Part shown: piece after piece, positions 33,955 to 42,860 of the stretch | Position numbering within the stretch: position 1 is the first letter of the stretch | Layout: the number at the start of each line of letters is the position of its first letter | Source: Synergistaceae bacterium UBA5560 | GTDB taxonomy: Bacteria > Synergistota > Synergistia > Synergistales > Aminiphilaceae | Direction: 5' to 3' | DNA length: 59,772 nt | Assembly: GCA_002425685.1 (NCBI GenBank) | Contig: DIMS01000077.1 | Span: 1 to 59,772, forward strand | Program-made: the position numbers and the translations under genes | The notes under the pieces: model-generated | The model's input: only the letters and a program-made list of their open reading frames with translations | Told to the model about the DNA's origin: nothing | Databases searched by the model: none

Positions 33955-35361
33955 GTGGAAGACAAGGAACAACTCATGCAGGAAGTGATTCGCCAGGTCC
34001 TCGCCCGTCTCGGAACAGAAGAAGCGAACGGCGCAGGCACCTCGCAGTTCGGCTTCGACAGCGTCGATTCCGCCGTGACAACCTGTGAGAAGGCCCAGAA
34101 GAGCTGGCAGTGGGATTTCTCCCTTGAGCAACGCATCCGTATCGTGAACGGTCTTCGGGAGGACCTTCTCCAGGAGGACTCCATTGAGGAAGTCTCCCGT
34201 CTGGCACTGGAAGAAACCGGCATGGGACGCCTGGACGACAAAATTCTCAAGAAACGTCTCGCCGTGGAAAAGACCCCGGGACCGGAATACTTCACCACCC
34301 GGGCCATCTCCGGCGACCATGGGCTCGTGCTGGAGGAACTCTCCCCCTTCGGGGTCATCGCCTCCATCGCGCCCTCCACGAACCCCGTAGCGTCGGTGTA
34401 CAACAACACCATCTGCATGATCGCCGGCGGCAACGGCGTGGTTTTCGCCCCCCACCCCGGAGCGGTGAAATGTTCGCTCCGGGCGGTGGAGCTCGTAGCA
34501 CGCTCCCTGGCGAAACGAGGAGCCCCGGAGGGGCTGGTGGTCACGCTCACCCAGCCCAGCATGGAGAACCTCAAAGCCCTCATGACGCACCGGACCGTGC
34601 GCCTCATCGCCGCCACGGGTGGTCCCGGCGTGGTGAAGGCCGCCCTTTCGTCGGGCAAGCCAGCCATCGGCGCCGGCCCGGGGAACCCTCCCGTGGTGGT
34701 GGACGAGACGGCGGACATCCGCAAGGCTGCGCTGGACGTCATCCTCGGGTGCTCCTTCGACAACAACCTCCCCTGCATCGCCGAGAAGGAACTCTTTGTG
34801 GTGAACTGCGTCGCGGACGAACTCAAAAAACACATGCTCGACCAGGGTGCCTTCGAACTCAAGGAACCGGACCTCGTGAAGCGGCTCCAGGAACTCGTTC
34901 TCAATCCGGACCACTCGGTGAACCGTTCCATGGTGGGCAAATCGGCCCCCTACTATCTCGAGAAACTGGGCATCAAGGTGGGCGCGAACGTGCGCGTCGT
35001 CCTCGTGGAGACCACCGAGGACCACCCCTTCGTGCAGGAGGAACTGCTCATGCCGATTCTCCCCCTGGTTCGGGTGGCGGACTTCGACGAAGCCCTCTGC
35101 GCCTCCCTCCGGGCGGAGCACGGATTCCGTCACTCCGCGGCAATCCACAGCACCAACATCACCCACATGAGCCGCATGGCCCGGGCCATGGAAACCACCA
35201 TCTTCACGAAAAACGCTCCCTCCTTCGCCTCCATCGGCGTCGGCGGGGACTGCCCCACGGCGTTCACCATCGCCACCACCACCGGCCAGGGTCCCACGAC
35301 GCCGCTCTCCTTCTGCCGAACCCGGCGTTGTGTCCTCGCCGGAGCATTCCGCATCATCTAG
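33955..35361 (+). CDS. pduP: CoA-acylating propionaldehyde dehydrogenase
   Basis: Oxidises propionaldehyde (or 3-hydroxypropionaldehyde) to acyl-CoA with NAD. The 468-aa product has the EutE/PduP fold: NAD-binding VIASIAPSTNPVASVYNNTI, RLIAATGGPGVVKAALSSGK, and the catalytic cysteine in GCSFDNNLPCIAEKELFVVN. The N-terminal MEDKEQLMQEVIRQVLARLG is a classic encapsulation peptide. The GTG at 33955 is chosen because CGGAGGTG is 6-7 nt upstream and it yields this peptide; the ATG upstream at 33913 lies inside pduO. Confidence 0.96.
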   Translation: MEDKEQLMQEVIRQVLARLGTEEANGAGTSQFGFDSVDSAVTTCEKAQKSWQWDFSLEQRIRIVNGLREDLLQEDSIEEVSRLALEETGMGRLDDKILKKRLAVEKTPGPEYFTTRAISGDHGLVLEELSPFGVIASIAPSTNPVASVYNNTICMIAGGNGVVFAPHPGAVKCSLRAVELVARSLAKRGAPEGLVVTLTQPSMENLKALMTHRTVRLIAATGGPGVVKAALSSGKPAIGAGPGNPPVVVDETADIRKAALDVILGCSFDNNLPCIAEKELFVVNCVADELKKHMLDQGAFELKEPDLVKRLQELVLNPDHSVNRSMVGKSAPYYLEKLGIKVGANVRVVLVETTEDHPFVQEELLMPILPLVRVADFDEALCASLRAEHGFRHSAAIHSTNITHMSRMARAMETTIFTKNAPSFASIGVGGDCPTAFTIATTTGQGPTTPLSFCRTRRCVLAGAFRII

Positions 35362-35376
35362 GAGGCGACATTCATC

Positions 35377-36705
35377 ATGGAATCGGAGCGGCTCGTGCAG
35401 CAGGTCTACGAGGCGGGGGTCGTCGGCGCCGGTGGCGCCGGTTTTCCCACCCACGTGAAACTCAAGGCGAAGGGCATCGACACCTACCTCATCAACGGCG
35501 CCGAATGCGAACCGCTGCTCACGGTGGACCAGCATCTCATGTGTGAAGAGGCACCCCGCCTCGTCGCGGCGGGGCTTGCCGTTGCGGCGGCCCTCGGAGG
35601 AGCACGGCTCGTCTTCGGCCTGAAGAAGAAGTACGCTCCCCAGATCGCGGCCCTTCGGGCCTGCGGTGCCGAGGTCGTCGAAGTGGGCAACTCCTACCCG
35701 GCGGGAGACGAGGTTATCCTGATCCACGAGATCCTGGGGCGGCACGTCCCCGAGGCGGGACTTCCCCTCCAGGTGGGCGTGGTGGTGAACAATCCGGAGA
35801 CACTCTACAACATCGCCGGAGCCATGGACGGCCTTCCCGTGACCCATACCTTCGTCACCGTGGGCGGGGCCGTGCCGCGTCCCGGCGTGTGGCGGGTACC
35901 GATCGGCGCTCCCGCATCGCTTCTTCTCGACGCCGCGGGAGGCTCCACCGTGAAGGATCCCGTCTTCATCGAGGGCGGCCCCATGACGGGGAAGTACCGC
36001 TTCGACACGAATTTCAACGCCACGAAGACCACCAAGGGCCTGCTCGTGGTACCCCGCACCTCCGCCCTCGTCCATTACGAGACGATGCCCGTGGAGCAGA
36101 TGCTCAAACAGGCGAAGGTGGCCTGCTGCAGCTGCGTTCAGTGCACCGTCACCTGCTCCCGGAACCTCGTCGGGCACGGTCTGGAACCCCATCGGATCAT
36201 GCGGGCCATCGCCTTTGCGTCCCAGGCGCTTCCGGAGATCGTGAAACAGGCGTTCCTCTGCTCGGAATGCAACCTCTGCAGCGGTCTCGTAGCCTGCCCC
36301 ATGGGGCTTTCCCCCCGGCGGGTCAATCAGGTTCTCAAGGGAAGCCTCCGGGCTCAGGGCGTCAAACCGGACTTTCCGAAACGGGACATCACGCCCCATC
36401 CCCAGCGGGCATTCCGACTCGTTCCCAGCAAGCGGCTGGTACAGCGCCTGGGACTGGCCCCCTACAACAGGGAAACCCCCTACATGGGGGATCTTTCCGT
36501 GGGGAACACATCCCTTGCCATCCCCACCAAGCAGCACACGGGCGTTCCCGCCGTACCCTGCGTCGCCCCCGGAGAGACGGTCCAGGAGGGCCACCTCCTC
36601 GGTGCACCCCCCGAGGGAGCCCTCGGCGCGACCATCCACGCCTCGCTTTCCGGAACGGTCCTTGCGGTGTCGCCCGAGGCCGTGACGATTCAGCCTGAGC
36701 GCTGA
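35377..36705 (+). CDS. pduS: PduS-type cobalamin reductase / RnfC-like flavo-iron-sulfur protein
   Basis: The 442-aa product has an RnfC/Nqo1-like flavin/NADH domain (GVVGAGGAGFPTHVKLKAKG, INGAECEPLLTVDQHLM). Two Cys clusters for [4Fe-4S] centres follow: CCSCVQCTVTC (about residue 250) and CSECNLCSGLVACPMGL (about 298). A C-terminal barrel-sandwich (GVPAVPCVAPGETVQEGHLL) completes it. PduS reduces cob(II)alamin for PduO and may shuttle electrons through the PduT cluster. TAGGAGGCG leader. Confidence 0.94.
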   Translation: MESERLVQQVYEAGVVGAGGAGFPTHVKLKAKGIDTYLINGAECEPLLTVDQHLMCEEAPRLVAAGLAVAAALGGARLVFGLKKKYAPQIAALRACGAEVVEVGNSYPAGDEVILIHEILGRHVPEAGLPLQVGVVVNNPETLYNIAGAMDGLPVTHTFVTVGGAVPRPGVWRVPIGAPASLLLDAAGGSTVKDPVFIEGGPMTGKYRFDTNFNATKTTKGLLVVPRTSALVHYETMPVEQMLKQAKVACCSCVQCTVTCSRNLVGHGLEPHRIMRAIAFASQALPEIVKQAFLCSECNLCSGLVACPMGLSPRRVNQVLKGSLRAQGVKPDFPKRDITPHPQRAFRLVPSKRLVQRLGLAPYNRETPYMGDLSVGNTSLAIPTKQHTGVPAVPCVAPGETVQEGHLLGAPPEGALGATIHASLSGTVLAVSPEAVTIQPER

Positions 36706-36808
36706 CCCCGGCACGAGCGGCATTCCCTTCACAGCACAGCAACGCGGCTCAGGAAGGGCGAAGCGCAAGACACCCTGACAAGCTTCTCGGGAAAGGACGG
36801 AAGAGACC

Positions 36809-37357
36809 ATGGAAAAAGCCGTTGCCATCGTAGAACTGCTCAGCGTGGCCCGGGGCGTGGCCACTGCGGATGCCATGCTCAAGGGAGGTGACATCTCCCT
36901 CTATTCGGCGTGCAGCATCTGCCCGGGCAAGTATCTCATCGTCGTGGGAGGCCAGGTGGGCGCCGTCAAGACCGCCCTGGCCCGCGGGCTCGAAGCGGGA
37001 GGCGAAGCGGTGAGTGACAGCATGCTCCTGCCCAACGCCCATCCGGACATTTTTCCCGCGCTGTCGAGCGCCACGGAGGTGAAGGAGATCGCCTCCCTGG
37101 GAGTCGTGGAGACCATGAGTGCCCCCGTGGCGGTCGAGGCTGCCGACGCCGCGGCAAAGGCCGCCCAGGTGAAACTCCTGGAGATCCGCCTGGGACGCGG
37201 TATGGGTGCCAAGGCGTTCTTCAGCTTCACCGGAGACGTCTCGGAGGTGCGCACCTCCGCAAAGGCCGCGGAGCGGGTCGCCGCCGAAAAGGGACTTCTT
37301 GTGGACGTGGTGGTCATCGCCAAGCCCCACAAGGACCTGCCGCCCTTCGTCGTGTAG
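36809..37357 (+). CDS. pduT: PduT-type tandem-BMC shell protein with iron-sulfur cysteine
   Basis: The 182-aa trimeric shell protein has two BMC repeats (VAIVELLSVARGVATADAML and SLGVVETMSAPVAVEAADAA). YSACSICPGKYLIVVGG in the first repeat supplies the pore cysteine that in PduT ligates a [4Fe-4S] cluster on the trimer axis. Thought to pass electrons across the shell, partnering PduS just upstream. Confidence 0.94.
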   Translation: MEKAVAIVELLSVARGVATADAMLKGGDISLYSACSICPGKYLIVVGGQVGAVKTALARGLEAGGEAVSDSMLLPNAHPDIFPALSSATEVKEIASLGVVETMSAPVAVEAADAAAKAAQVKLLEIRLGRGMGAKAFFSFTGDVSEVRTSAKAAERVAAEKGLLVDVVVIAKPHKDLPPFVV

Positions 37358-37374
37358 GAAACAGGAGAGAAACG

Positions 37375-37389
37375 GAGGCAGACTGCCTC
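37375..37389 (+). terminator. Small hairpin between pduT and gldA
   Basis: Gaggca-gac-tgcctc (6-bp stem) followed by tttgg, 18 nt after pduT. It is short, so probably a partial terminator or attenuator ahead of gldA, which follows after a further 125 nt. Confidence 0.35.
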
Positions 37390-37514
37390 TTTGGTGCAAC
37401 GATCAGGAGCATCGAGCGCGGGGGTGACTGTGGCTTTCCGTTCCGGGAAGGAAATCCGAACGGACGGAAACCTTGGAGGAATCACCGGGTACGGAACAGA
37501 AGGAGTGTGAAAGC

Positions 37515-38630
37515 ATGTCCAGCAAAATGAAGATCATGATCGCACCGGGCAGATATGTTCAGGGATCTGGCGCCGTGAAGAGCGCCGGAGAGCACGTGAA
37601 ACTTCTCGGCAAAAAAGCCCTCGTTCTGGGTGGTAAAAGAGGCATGGGCGCCGTGAAGGCGGATCTTGAGGCGAGCCTCAAGGCCAACGGCATCGACTTC
37701 ATCGAGGAAGCCTTCGGCGGCGAGTGCTCCCGCCAGGAAATCGAGCGCATGAAGGGCATCGCCAAAGAACAGAAGGCGGACGTCATCATCGGTACTGGCG
37801 GAGGCAAGACACTTGACACGGCCAAGGCCGTGGCCTACGAGCTGCATCTCCCCGTGGCCATCATTCCTACCATCGCCGCTACGGACGCCCCCTGCAGCGC
37901 TCTCTCGGTGATCTACACCCCCGAAGGGGTCTTCGAGAGCTATCTCGTTCTGCCCCAGAACCCCAACCTCGTCGTCATGGACACGGACGTGGTTGCCCAC
38001 GCCCCGGCACGCCTCCTCGTTTCCGGCATGGGTGACGCTCTCGCCACCTGGTTCGAGGCGAAGAGCTGCTACGTCACCAAGGCGGGCAACATGCCCGGCG
38101 GAGCCGCCACCGAGGCGGCGATGAAGCTCGCCCGGCTCTGCTACGACCTTCTCATCGAGTACGGTCTGGAGGCGAAGATCGCCTGCGATGCCCAGGCGGT
38201 CACGCCCGCTCTGGAGCGCATCGTGGAGGCCAACACCCTTCTTTCCGGACTCGGCTTCGAGAGCGGCGGACTTGCCGCGTCCCACGCCATCCACAACGGT
38301 CTCACCGTTCTCGAGGAAACCCACCACTACTACCACGGCGAAAAAGTCGCCTTCGGAACCCTGACGCAGCTCGTCCTTGAGGACGCGGACCGGGAACAGC
38401 TCCAGGAAGTCCTTGATTTCTGCTGCGACGTGGGACTTCCCATCACCCTGGGTCAACTCGGCGTGAAGGAGGTCACTGCCGCAAAACTTCGCCCCGTGGC
38501 GGAAGCGGCCTGCGCCCCCGGAGAAACCATCCACAACACGCCATTCAAGGTAGATGCCGACCTGGTTCTCCAGGCCATTCTGGGAGCCGACGCCCTTGGG
38601 CGGGCCTATCTGGGGGGAAGCGCCGAGTAA
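37515..38630 (+). CDS. gldA: GldA-type NAD-dependent glycerol dehydrogenase
   Basis: The 371-aa zinc/iron-type (family III) alcohol dehydrogenase closely follows GldA/DhaD: IAPGRYVQGSGAVKSAGEHV, EEAFGGECSRQEIERMKGIA, DVIIGTGGGKTLDTAKAVAY, PTIAATDAPCSALSVIYTPE, GMGDALATWFEAKSC and metal ligands in ASHAIHNGLT and ETHHYYHGEKVAFGTLTQLV. It should interconvert glycerol and dihydroxyacetone, and may also act on 1,2-diols. It sits where the 1-propanol dehydrogenase PduQ would be expected, but PduQ belongs to a different sequence group. The ATG at 37515 follows AAGGAGTG. A strong terminator follows. Confidence 0.93.
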   Translation: MSSKMKIMIAPGRYVQGSGAVKSAGEHVKLLGKKALVLGGKRGMGAVKADLEASLKANGIDFIEEAFGGECSRQEIERMKGIAKEQKADVIIGTGGGKTLDTAKAVAYELHLPVAIIPTIAATDAPCSALSVIYTPEGVFESYLVLPQNPNLVVMDTDVVAHAPARLLVSGMGDALATWFEAKSCYVTKAGNMPGGAATEAAMKLARLCYDLLIEYGLEAKIACDAQAVTPALERIVEANTLLSGLGFESGGLAASHAIHNGLTVLEETHHYYHGEKVAFGTLTQLVLEDADREQLQEVLDFCCDVGLPITLGQLGVKEVTAAKLRPVAEAACAPGETIHNTPFKVDADLVLQAILGADALGRAYLGGSAE

Positions 38631-38703
38631 CCGACCCGGAAAAGGCCGGGTCGCGACACATCTCTGGAGAAGAGACCCGACACCTCTTCTCCTTCCTCTC
38701 TCC

Positions 38704-38745
38704 GCAGCACGAAGGGGGCGCTTGCAAGCGCCCCCTTCGTGCTGC
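38704..38745. terminator. Bidirectional terminator, 42-bp perfect palindrome
   Basis: A 21-bp perfect stem around cttgcaag lies between the convergent gldA and LysR genes. Its core (acgaagggggcgctt ... aagcgcccccttcgt) recurs at 42782-42824. There is no T-run, but the length and convergent position indicate termination in both directions. Confidence 0.7.
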
Positions 38746-38779
38746 GGGTCAGCCCCCGAGAGGACTTCTCCATTACATA

Positions 38780-39688
38780 TCACATTCCTTTTCGAATGAT
38801 GTCAATGGCATCTCCCACAAAACTCGGCATGTACTTTTCTTCCTTGTGGATCGCAACGAACTCTATCGTGAAGGGAGTTTCTCCCACCAGAAAATAACGG
38901 GGTTCCGGCGCAAAGGAAAAATGTCTCGCGTAGGTGTCCTTGACAAAAGAGACGCCGATGCCGAGCGCCGACATCCGGGTGGAGGTCTCGATATTTTGAA
39001 TCTCGATGATCCGAGACGGCGTGATCTTCATGCTGCGCAGCAGCCAATCGCTGAATATCCGTTGACTTTGCCACGGACCTTGCAAGATGAACGTCTCGTC
39101 ACCGAACCGCTGCAGATCGATCCAGTTCCGGCCGTACACGGGAAGCCATTTTCCACCGCCTGCAAGAGCGTGGTTCGGGGAGACCGCCAACAGAAGAAAC
39201 TCCTCCGTGATTTTGATGCACGTGAAACCAGGCAGTTCCCGGATTCTGTCGCACAACACCAAATCCAGTTCATCCTCGTGGAGCATTTTTTCCAGCTTTT
39301 CCATCACACCCTCGGCGAAAGAAATCTCCACCTCGGGATATCTTTCGCCGAATTCCTTATAAAACTCAGGAATGATGTAGGGCGACCTACGCATCTGCAT
39401 ACCGATGCGCAAGCGCCCACGACGGTCGTTCTTCAGGCCGGAAAGGTTTTCGTCGAACTCCGACTTGAGAAAAAACATTCTTCTCGCCGCACGGAGATAA
39501 AGTTCTCCTGCGTAGGTAGGCATCAATCCCTTCGAGGACCTCTCGAACAATTTCACCCCGAGCGCTTCTTCCACACTACGCACAAACGAACTGAGAGCCG
39601 GTTGTGAAACATGAAGCTTTTCAGCCGCCCTGGTGATGCTTTTACACTCCGCAACGGTGAGGATATATATCTGCTCCTTCAGGTTCAT
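38780..39688 (-). CDS. LysR-family transcriptional regulator
   Basis: The 302-aa product has an N-terminal LysR helix-turn-helix (NLKEQIYILTVAECKSITRA, AEKLHVSQPALSSFVRSVEE, LGVKLFERSSKGLMPT) and a type 2 periplasmic-binding-like effector domain (about 90-295). It is divergent from the YfcC carrier gene with a 144-nt gap, the classic arrangement for a LysR activator of the adjacent transport genes. The ATG at 39688 follows GGGGAG; longer in-frame codons are not part of the HTH. The effector is unknown, possibly the amino acid or peptide derivative handled by the downstream amidohydrolase. Confidence 0.92.
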   Translation of the reverse strand: MNLKEQIYILTVAECKSITRAAEKLHVSQPALSSFVRSVEEALGVKLFERSSKGLMPTYAGELYLRAARRMFFLKSEFDENLSGLKNDRRGRLRIGMQMRRSPYIIPEFYKEFGERYPEVEISFAEGVMEKLEKMLHEDELDLVLCDRIRELPGFTCIKITEEFLLLAVSPNHALAGGGKWLPVYGRNWIDLQRFGDETFILQGPWQSQRIFSDWLLRSMKITPSRIIEIQNIETSTRMSALGIGVSFVKDTYARHFSFAPEPRYFLVGETPFTIEFVAIHKEEKYMPSFVGDAIDIIRKGM

Positions 39689-39832
39689 GACATTCTCCCC
39701 GAGCCATAGGTTTATCCTATGCGTTCCATCGTTTTTTAGTATTTTACAGCATTTTATGCACCCCGTATCCTTACGGCGTCCGCAGAACAGCCCGTAGGGA
39801 CAACAGCACATTCCATCGAGGAGGAGTCGTTC

Positions 39833-41245
39833 ATGTCAGGTACGGAAGCAGCGGCAGCAAAAAAGTTCAAAGTTCCGCATACGCTGGTCATCATCATCCT
39901 GTTCATTCTTTTCGCGGTATTCCTCACGTGGGTCATTCCGGCAGGGGAATTCGACAGAGTCACCAATGCGGCGGGAATCAAAGTCATCGATCCCGCAAGC
40001 TTCCGCACGATTCCGAGCAAGCCTGTGAGCATTTTCAGCATACCCGACTTCATCGTGGACGGTTTCGCAAAGAGCGCCAGCCTGTTTTTTCTGCTGCTCT
40101 TCACGGGCGGTGCCTTCGACGTGGTCGTCAGCAGCGGCGCCCTCCAATCCTGCGTCGCCAAGGTGGCGAAAAGATACGCCTCCAAAGAAAGCATCTTCAT
40201 TCCGATCCTGACACTGCTCTTTGCACTCATTTCAACCACCCAGGGCGTGAACACCTTCATCGGCTTCGCACCCGTCACGGTCCTCATCGCGAGAGCGATG
40301 GGTTTTGATTCCATCGTCGGTGCGGCAGTCATTCTCCTCGGCGGAGCCGTGGGGTTTTCCACGGGGACCCTGAATCCGAGCACCACCATCGTCGCTCAGG
40401 AAATCGTCGGTCTTCCGCTCTATTCGGGAATCGGGTATCGTTGGATCTGTTTCTTCGTGTTCCTTCTCGTCACAAACCTCTACCTGATCCGGTATGCGAA
40501 AAAGATCCGGCTCCATCCCGAACTGAGTCCCATGTACGATCTCGACGTGGCCGACACCTCGGTTTCGGACAATGATCTCGATTCCTTCGGCGATGTGACA
40601 CTCCGAAAAAGCCTCGTGCTGGCGAGCCTCGTGGCAGCTCTCGGAGTCATCGTGTACGGCGGAGTCAAGCTCAGTTGGGGGCTCAATGAAAGCAGCGCCG
40701 CCTTCATCTGGTTGGGGATCATCGCCGGAATATGCGCTGGATTCTCCCCCAGCAGGATCGCTTCGTGTTTCGTCGCCGGAGCGAAACGCATGGTCGCCGC
40801 CGCACTCATCATCGGCCTGGCACGCGCCGTCTCCGGGGTGCTCTCCGCCGGACTCGTTCTCGACACGGTCGTCAACGGCCTTGGGCGCGCCCTGCTGGTG
40901 GTTCCCACATTCCTTCAGGCCATAAGCATGTACATCGCAAACCTCGTGGTGAATATCTTCATCACTTCCGGCAGCGGCCAGGCGGCGGTCATCATGCCCA
41001 TCTTCGCTCCGATCGCCGACATGGTGGGCATCACCAGACAAACGGCGATTCTGACGTTCAACTTCGGTGACGGCTTCTGCAACTACATTCTGCCGACCTC
41101 GACGGCGCTCATGGGCATTCTCGGTGCAACGAACATCCCCTACGACAGGTGGATGCGTTTCATGTGGCGACTCTTTCTCATCTGGGTTCTCCTCGGCTCC
41201 ATACTCTCCCTGATCGCCCAGATCATCAACCTTGGGCCGGCATGA
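39833..41245 (+). CDS. YfcC-family (DcuC/ArcD-like) membrane carrier
   Basis: The 470-aa integral membrane protein has about 12 hydrophobic segments. Family signatures: KVPHTLVIIILFILFAVFLT, WVIPAGEFDR, STTQGVNTFIGFAPVTVLIA, GGAVGFSTGTLNPSTTIVAQ, NIFITSGSGQAAVIMPIFAP and NFGDGFCNYILPTSTALMGI. YfcC/C4-dicarboxylate and arginine-ornithine type carriers are proton/substrate exchangers; the substrate here is probably an amino acid or acylated amino acid, judged from the M20 hydrolase next door. GAGGAGGAG leader. Confidence 0.9.
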   Translation: MSGTEAAAAKKFKVPHTLVIIILFILFAVFLTWVIPAGEFDRVTNAAGIKVIDPASFRTIPSKPVSIFSIPDFIVDGFAKSASLFFLLLFTGGAFDVVVSSGALQSCVAKVAKRYASKESIFIPILTLLFALISTTQGVNTFIGFAPVTVLIARAMGFDSIVGAAVILLGGAVGFSTGTLNPSTTIVAQEIVGLPLYSGIGYRWICFFVFLLVTNLYLIRYAKKIRLHPELSPMYDLDVADTSVSDNDLDSFGDVTLRKSLVLASLVAALGVIVYGGVKLSWGLNESSAAFIWLGIIAGICAGFSPSRIASCFVAGAKRMVAAALIIGLARAVSGVLSAGLVLDTVVNGLGRALLVVPTFLQAISMYIANLVVNIFITSGSGQAAVIMPIFAPIADMVGITRQTAILTFNFGDGFCNYILPTSTALMGILGATNIPYDRWMRFMWRLFLIWVLLGSILSLIAQIINLGPA

Positions 41246-41437
41246 TCACCACCGACGGAGACACAACGACAAGGACACGCCGAGGCTTTTCACCGCCACA
41301 GCCGTCACAGTCGTTTGGATTCTCACTTTTGCAAGGTATCAATCCTGTTTCCGGCACACCTCGCTCTTCAGAGGTCGTGTTTCAGACACGACACAGGACA
41401 ACACCACAACGTAAAATATTTTTCAAAAAGCAAGAGA

Positions 41438-42634
41438 ATGGAGTTGTTTTTCGTGCAGAGAAAAAAACGTCTTTTCGCGCTCCTGGATGAGAAAAGGGCA
41501 ACTCTGACCACCATGGCCGACTCTCTCTTCGACAATCCGGAGACGGCCTTCGAGGAGCATAAAGCCGTCGAGCTGCTCACAAGCTCTCTCGAAAAAAACG
41601 GTTTCGCCGTCGAAAAAGGTGTCGGCTCCCTTCCCACGGCTTTTCGCGCCGTGTATGAAAACGGATCCGGCGGTCCATCCATCGGATTGCTCTGCGAGTA
41701 CGACGCATTGCCCGGAATGGGACACGGGTGCGCCCATCACATTCAGGGTCCGGCCATCGTCGGCGCCGCCGAAAGCATCAAAGCGGTGATGAGCGACGGC
41801 GAACTGCCCTTTCGCCTGGTCGTGTACGGAACCCCCGGTGAAGAAGGGGGGGGCGGAAAGATACACATGCTTGAAAACGGCTGTTTTCGGGATATCGATC
41901 TTGCACTGATGACCCACGGCGGTCCCGCCACACAGACAGACGTGAAAAGTCTTGCTCTGGCCACTCTCACGGTGACGTTCCACGGAAAGAGCGCACACGC
42001 TGCATTGAAGCCGGAGGAGGGGCGCAGCGCTCTCGACGGGCTTCTTCTCTGTTTTCAGGGGGTGGAATTTTTTCGGGAACACGTTCGGGAGGACACGCGG
42101 ATGCACTACACGATCCTCGACGCGGGCGGACCTGCCAATGTGGTTCCTGAGCGAGCGCAGGGGGAATTCATCTTTCGGTCGTACAGCTCCGCCCGTCTCG
42201 ACGCAATTCTGGAACGCTTCGACGACATCGCCAGAGGAGCGGCCCTCATGAGCGGGACCATCGTCACCGTCCAGAGAATGAAACGGCTTGACAGCAAAAT
42301 CCCGGTTCTCGCACTCAACGAGCTTCTGATGCACAACGCCGAACTCGTCGATGCTCCGACGCGGCGCCCTCCCCGGGAAAAGACCGGTTCCACCGACTTT
42401 GGCAACGTCACCTCCGTGCTTCCCGGAGCGGTCATTCGCGTCGCTTTCGTTCCCGAAGGAACGCCGTCTCACTCAGAGGAGTTTCTCCGCGCCGGAAAAA
42501 GCGATGAAGCTCACGCTGCGACACTCTCTGCGGCGAAGATCCTCGCCGGAACATGCTGTGACATCCTGGAAAATCCGGAACTGATACAAAAAATCACCGC
42601 TGATTTCACGGCGGCGAAGAAAGAGGCACGCTGA
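41438..42634 (+). CDS. M20-family amidohydrolase (AbgB/IAA-amino-acid hydrolase-like)
   Basis: The 398-aa zinc peptidase-fold hydrolase has SIGLLCEYDALPGMGHGCAH (metal ligands), YGTPGEEGGGGKIHM (catalytic Glu), LMTHGGPATQTD and the dimerisation-lid segment LTVTFHGKSAHAALKPEEGR, then EKTGSTDFGNVTSVLPGAVI. It most resembles p-aminobenzoyl-glutamate and N-acyl-amino-acid amidohydrolases and should cleave an acylated amino acid imported by the YfcC carrier. The ATG at 41438 has a poor leader; the GTG at 41453, with GGAG 9 nt upstream, is an equally likely start. Confidence 0.87.
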   Translation: MELFFVQRKKRLFALLDEKRATLTTMADSLFDNPETAFEEHKAVELLTSSLEKNGFAVEKGVGSLPTAFRAVYENGSGGPSIGLLCEYDALPGMGHGCAHHIQGPAIVGAAESIKAVMSDGELPFRLVVYGTPGEEGGGGKIHMLENGCFRDIDLALMTHGGPATQTDVKSLALATLTVTFHGKSAHAALKPEEGRSALDGLLLCFQGVEFFREHVREDTRMHYTILDAGGPANVVPERAQGEFIFRSYSSARLDAILERFDDIARGAALMSGTIVTVQRMKRLDSKIPVLALNELLMHNAELVDAPTRRPPREKTGSTDFGNVTSVLPGAVIRVAFVPEGTPSHSEEFLRAGKSDEAHAATLSAAKILAGTCCDILENPELIQKITADFTAAKKEAR

Positions 42635-42781
42635 CGCTTCGGACAGACGCCGGCGGCTCCTCATTGCGCCACCGAGTTGTGTACGTCACGCTGTGCAAAA
42701 AGGCTTTCATGGTGCTCGGCGGCCTCCAGCGACGGTTCTTACAACCCTGACAGCACTCACCGTCCGGAAACAAGAGTACGC

Positions 42782-42824
42782 CAAGACGAAGGGGGCGCTT
42801 TGGAAGCGCCCCCTTCGTGTCTTG
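42782..42824. terminator. Bidirectional terminator, second copy of the palindrome
   Basis: Caagacgaagggggcgctt-tgg-aagcgcccccttcgtgtcttg: a stem of about 19 bp with a 3-nt loop and one 2-nt bulge, between the convergent amidohydrolase and BFD-like genes. Its core matches the palindrome at 38704-38745. Confidence 0.7.
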
Positions 42825-42860
42825 TTCGCTTTCTCCAAAAAGCGGCGCACCGCTACGTTT

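Noticed and set aside
33772..36894. 1040-codon minus-strand frame across pduO, pduP and pduS
   Set aside because: Antisense to three clear genes; the His/Gly/Arg-rich product has no domain.
37515..38630. PduQ (1-propanol dehydrogenase)
   Set aside because: The sequence follows GldA/DhaD (GGECSQ-type, DAPCSALSVIYTPEG, HHYYHGEKVAFGTLTQLVLE), not the PduQ/AdhE-type iron alcohol dehydrogenases.
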